Source: an uncultured Clostridia bacterium
GTDB lineage: Bacteria; Bacillota; Clostridia; Oscillospirales; Ruminococcaceae
Direction of reading: 5' to 3'
NCBI GenBank assembly: GCA_947177545.1
Contig: CAMWVF010000039.1
Span: 1-7,861 of the forward strand
DNA length: 7,861 nucleotides
Under the pieces are notes generated by a model, which saw only the letters and a list, made by a program, of their open reading frames with translations, made no database searches and had not been told where the DNA came from. The position numbers and the translations under genes were made by a program. Shown here piece by piece: positions 6,197-7,861 of this stretch. Each line of letters opens with the position of its first letter. The first letter of the stretch is position 1.

Positions 6197-7027
6197 ATGA
6201 AAAAAATAATTTTAAAAACAGCGGCAATTTTAAGCGTACTTGCCATAAGCGCGGCGGCTTTTTCCGGCTGCGAAAAAACGGTTTCGGAAAATCTTATTCG
6301 TGTTGGTGTTTGCGCAGGACCTTACGAGGATATGTTCCGCGAGGGCATTCAGCCACAGCTTGAAGCAAAGGGCTATACGGTAGAATACGTTGATTTTTCC
6401 GACTATGTTCAGCCTAACAACGCTCTTGCGGAAAATGAAATAGACGCAAACATTTTTCAGCATTCAACATACCTGAAAAAGTTCTCTGAGGAGCACGGTC
6501 TTGACCTGACGTATGTTACCGAAGTCCCAACGGCTGCAATGGGAGTTTTTTCAAACAAATTTGACAGCATAGACAGTACCGCAGAGGGTTCGGAGGTGGC
6601 TATACCAAACGACGACACAAATCTTGCAAGGGCGCTTCGGGTACTGGCGCAGACAGGCATAATAACTCTCGACCCAAGCATTGACCCAAGCAAGGCGACG
6701 GTAAAGGATATTTCCGAGAACCCCAGGTCCCTTGTTTTCAAGGAAGTGAATGCCGAGATACTTCCCACAGTCCTTGACAGCACGGGTCTTGCGGTGATAA
6801 ACGGCAACTATGCTTTGAGCGCGGGGCTTGATCTTGCGGACGCTGTATATATAGAGCAGCTCGGCGAGGGTTACTACAACGTTATCGCGGTAAGAAGCAG
6901 CGACGCCGACAAGGCTTTTGCAAAGGATATTGCGGCGGCGGTACATTCGGAGGAATTCCGCGACCTTATCGAAGATCCGTCAAAGCAGTACACGGCGTTC
7001 AACAAGCCGTCCGGATATAATGATTGA
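6197..7027 (+). CDS. metQ: NlpA/MetQ-family substrate-binding lipoprotein of an ABC importer
   Basis: This is a 276-residue lipoprotein. Residues 1-25 are a type II signal peptide: basic MKK, a hydrophobic stretch and the lipobox FSGC, so C25 is the lipid-anchored first mature residue; the -3 position is F, not the commoner L. The mature protein follows MetQ throughout: IRVGV (34-38), DYVQPN (69-74), IDANIFQHSTYL (82-93), IPNDDTNLARAL (136-147), ENPRSL (174-179) and AVINGNYA (199-206). FQH-x-x-Y, R145 and N202 lie where MetQ structures contact the ligand's side chain and carboxylate, suggesting an amino-acid ligand, methionine by family. It captures substrate outside the membrane and delivers it to the permease. 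It heads an operon under P2, 13 bases before the ATPase gene. The symbol follows the family; the true ligand could be a different amino acid or related acid. Confidence 0.9.
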   Translation: MKKIILKTAAILSVLAISAAAFSGCEKTVSENLIRVGVCAGPYEDMFREGIQPQLEAKGYTVEYVDFSDYVQPNNALAENEIDANIFQHSTYLKKFSEEHGLDLTYVTEVPTAAMGVFSNKFDSIDSTAEGSEVAIPNDDTNLARALRVLAQTGIITLDPSIDPSKATVKDISENPRSLVFKEVNAEILPTVLDSTGLAVINGNYALSAGLDLADAVYIEQLGEGYYNVIAVRSSDADKAFAKDIAAAVHSEEFRDLIEDPSKQYTAFNKPSGYND

Positions 7028-7040
7028 GGTGGTTTCCGAT

Positions 7041-7861
7041 ATGATAGAATTTAAAAATGTAAGCGTGGAATTTTCCGAAAAAAAGCGGAAAATTTGCGCT
7101 GTGGACAACGTGTCCTTTTCGATACCGCAGGGTTCGGTTTTTGGTATAGTGGGCGGCAGCGGCGCGGGCAAAAGCACCCTGCTGCGTACTGTGAACGGCT
7201 TGCAGAGCGTTTCGGAGGGAAGCGTTATTACCGACGGAAGAAATATAAGTACGCTGAAAAACAGGGAGCTTAGAGATCTGCGTAAAAATATCGGAATGAT
7301 ATTCCAGCACTTTAATCTTGCGGAAAGCAGAACTGTTTTCGGGAACATTTCTTTCGTCCTTGAAAACAGCGGTCTTGACAAAGCGGCTATAAAAACCAAA
7401 ATAGACGAGCTTTTGGATTTTGTAAATCTTTCCGACAAGCGGGACGTTTATCCTGCACGCCTTTCGGGAGGTCAAAAGCAGCGGGTAGCGATTGCACGCG
7501 CTCTTGCCAATAATACAAAAATTCTGCTTTGCGACGAACCGACCTCTGCCCTTGACGCGGAGACTACGGCTTCCGTTCTTGAGCTTCTGAAAAAGGTCAA
7601 CCGTGAGCTTGGTGTGACTATTGTGATAATTACTCACGAGCTGGACGTTGTGAAAAGCATTTGCACCGAGGTAGCTGTTATGAACGGCGGCAGGCTTGAA
7701 GAAGTCGGCGACGTGTATAAAACGTTCACAAATCCCAAAACAAAATTAACCTGCCAGCTTATTGAACATACGCGGGATTTTACAATTCCCGGAAATATTC
7801 TGAAAAGTCTTGACGGAGAGGTCGTAAAGCTTACCTATCTCGGCAAGCGCGCGGCGAAGGC
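7041..7861 (+). CDS. metN: MetN-type ABC importer ATP-binding protein, 3' partial
   Basis: The frame stays open from ATG 7041 to the window edge, giving 273 complete codons. All ABC ATPase motifs are intact: Walker A GGSGAGKST (38-46), Q-loop Q89 in MIFQHFNL, signature LSGGQKQR (141-148), Walker B ILLCDEP (161-167), D-loop SALD (169-172) and H-loop H199. The Q-loop context and RTVNGL resemble MetN-type amino-acid importers. From about residue 248, FTIPGNIL followed by VKLTYLGKRA looks like the start of a NIL domain, the C-terminal ligand-sensing domain in which methionine trans-inhibits MetN; it is cut by the window. GAGGTGG at 7027-7032 serves as ribosome site. A MetI-type permease gene should follow just downstream. 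The ATPase energises import at the cytoplasmic face of the membrane. Confidence 0.93.
   Translation, partial: MIEFKNVSVEFSEKKRKICAVDNVSFSIPQGSVFGIVGGSGAGKSTLLRTVNGLQSVSEGSVITDGRNISTLKNRELRDLRKNIGMIFQHFNLAESRTVFGNISFVLENSGLDKAAIKTKIDELLDFVNLSDKRDVYPARLSGGQKQRVAIARALANNTKILLCDEPTSALDAETTASVLELLKKVNRELGVTIVIITHELDVVKSICTEVAVMNGGRLEEVGDVYKTFTNPKTKLTCQLIEHTRDFTIPGNILKSLDGEVVKLTYLGKRAAK

Noticed and set aside
6148..6363. Plus-strand 71-codon frame spanning the importer promoter and signal peptide
   Set aside because: Its start lies within or before the -10 box at 6151-6156 and it is out of frame with the clear MetQ-like gene.
6999..7637. Minus-strand open frame of 212 codons opposite the MetN-like gene
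   Set aside because: The + strand here encodes intact Walker A, signature and Walker B motifs; the antisense translation shows no domain.
1..7861. CRISPR array, tRNA or rRNA gene, insertion sequence
   Set aside because: No regularly spaced direct repeats, tRNA-like cloverleaf, rRNA signature or transposase coding sequence was seen on either strand.

Overview
The window suggests an anaerobic member of the Firmicutes (Bacillota), most likely a clostridial lineage of the Ruminococcus/Oscillospiraceae kind. The grounds are strong AAAGGAG-type ribosome sites, a ferredoxin-dependent 2-oxoacid oxidoreductase, a lipoprotein substrate-binding protein of the NlpA/MetQ family and compact same-strand operons. 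No taxonomic marker gene is present, so this is an inference. All genes lie on the + strand.

Layout. Bases 1-2288 hold three tightly coupled genes for the delta (5' end missing), alpha and beta subunits of a 2-oxoacid:ferredoxin oxidoreductase; a gamma subunit is expected just upstream. A class I/II aminotransferase follows at 2302-3474, then a short hairpin and a LysR-type regulator (3525-4430) that ends in an intrinsic terminator. A phenylacetate-CoA ligase-like enzyme (4587-5930) has its own promoter. After a 266-base intergenic region with several inverted repeats come a MetQ-like lipoprotein (6197-7027) and a MetN-like ABC ATPase (7041 to the window edge).

How the genes may work together. 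The aminotransferase interconverts an amino acid and its 2-oxoacid. The oxidoreductase interconverts the 2-oxoacid with CO2, an acyl-CoA and reduced ferredoxin. The ligase interconverts the acyl-CoA and the free acid. The ABC system imports something, by family an amino acid such as methionine. Run one way, this is an Ehrlich/Stickland-like oxidation of methionine or an aromatic amino acid that yields reduced ferredoxin and possibly ATP. Run the other way, it is reductive carboxylation of a scavenged acid into an amino acid.

Most striking signal. The promoters of the ligase gene and of the importer operon are near copies. Each has an ATAG-N7-CTAT dyad (a LysR-type T-N11-A box) centred about 66 bases before the predicted transcription start. 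Each has the same TTGGAC/TATAAT pair with an 18-base spacer, and they align without a gap. This ties importer and ligase into one regulon, most simply under the LysR regulator encoded immediately upstream. No SAM riboswitch or T-box precedes the importer genes.
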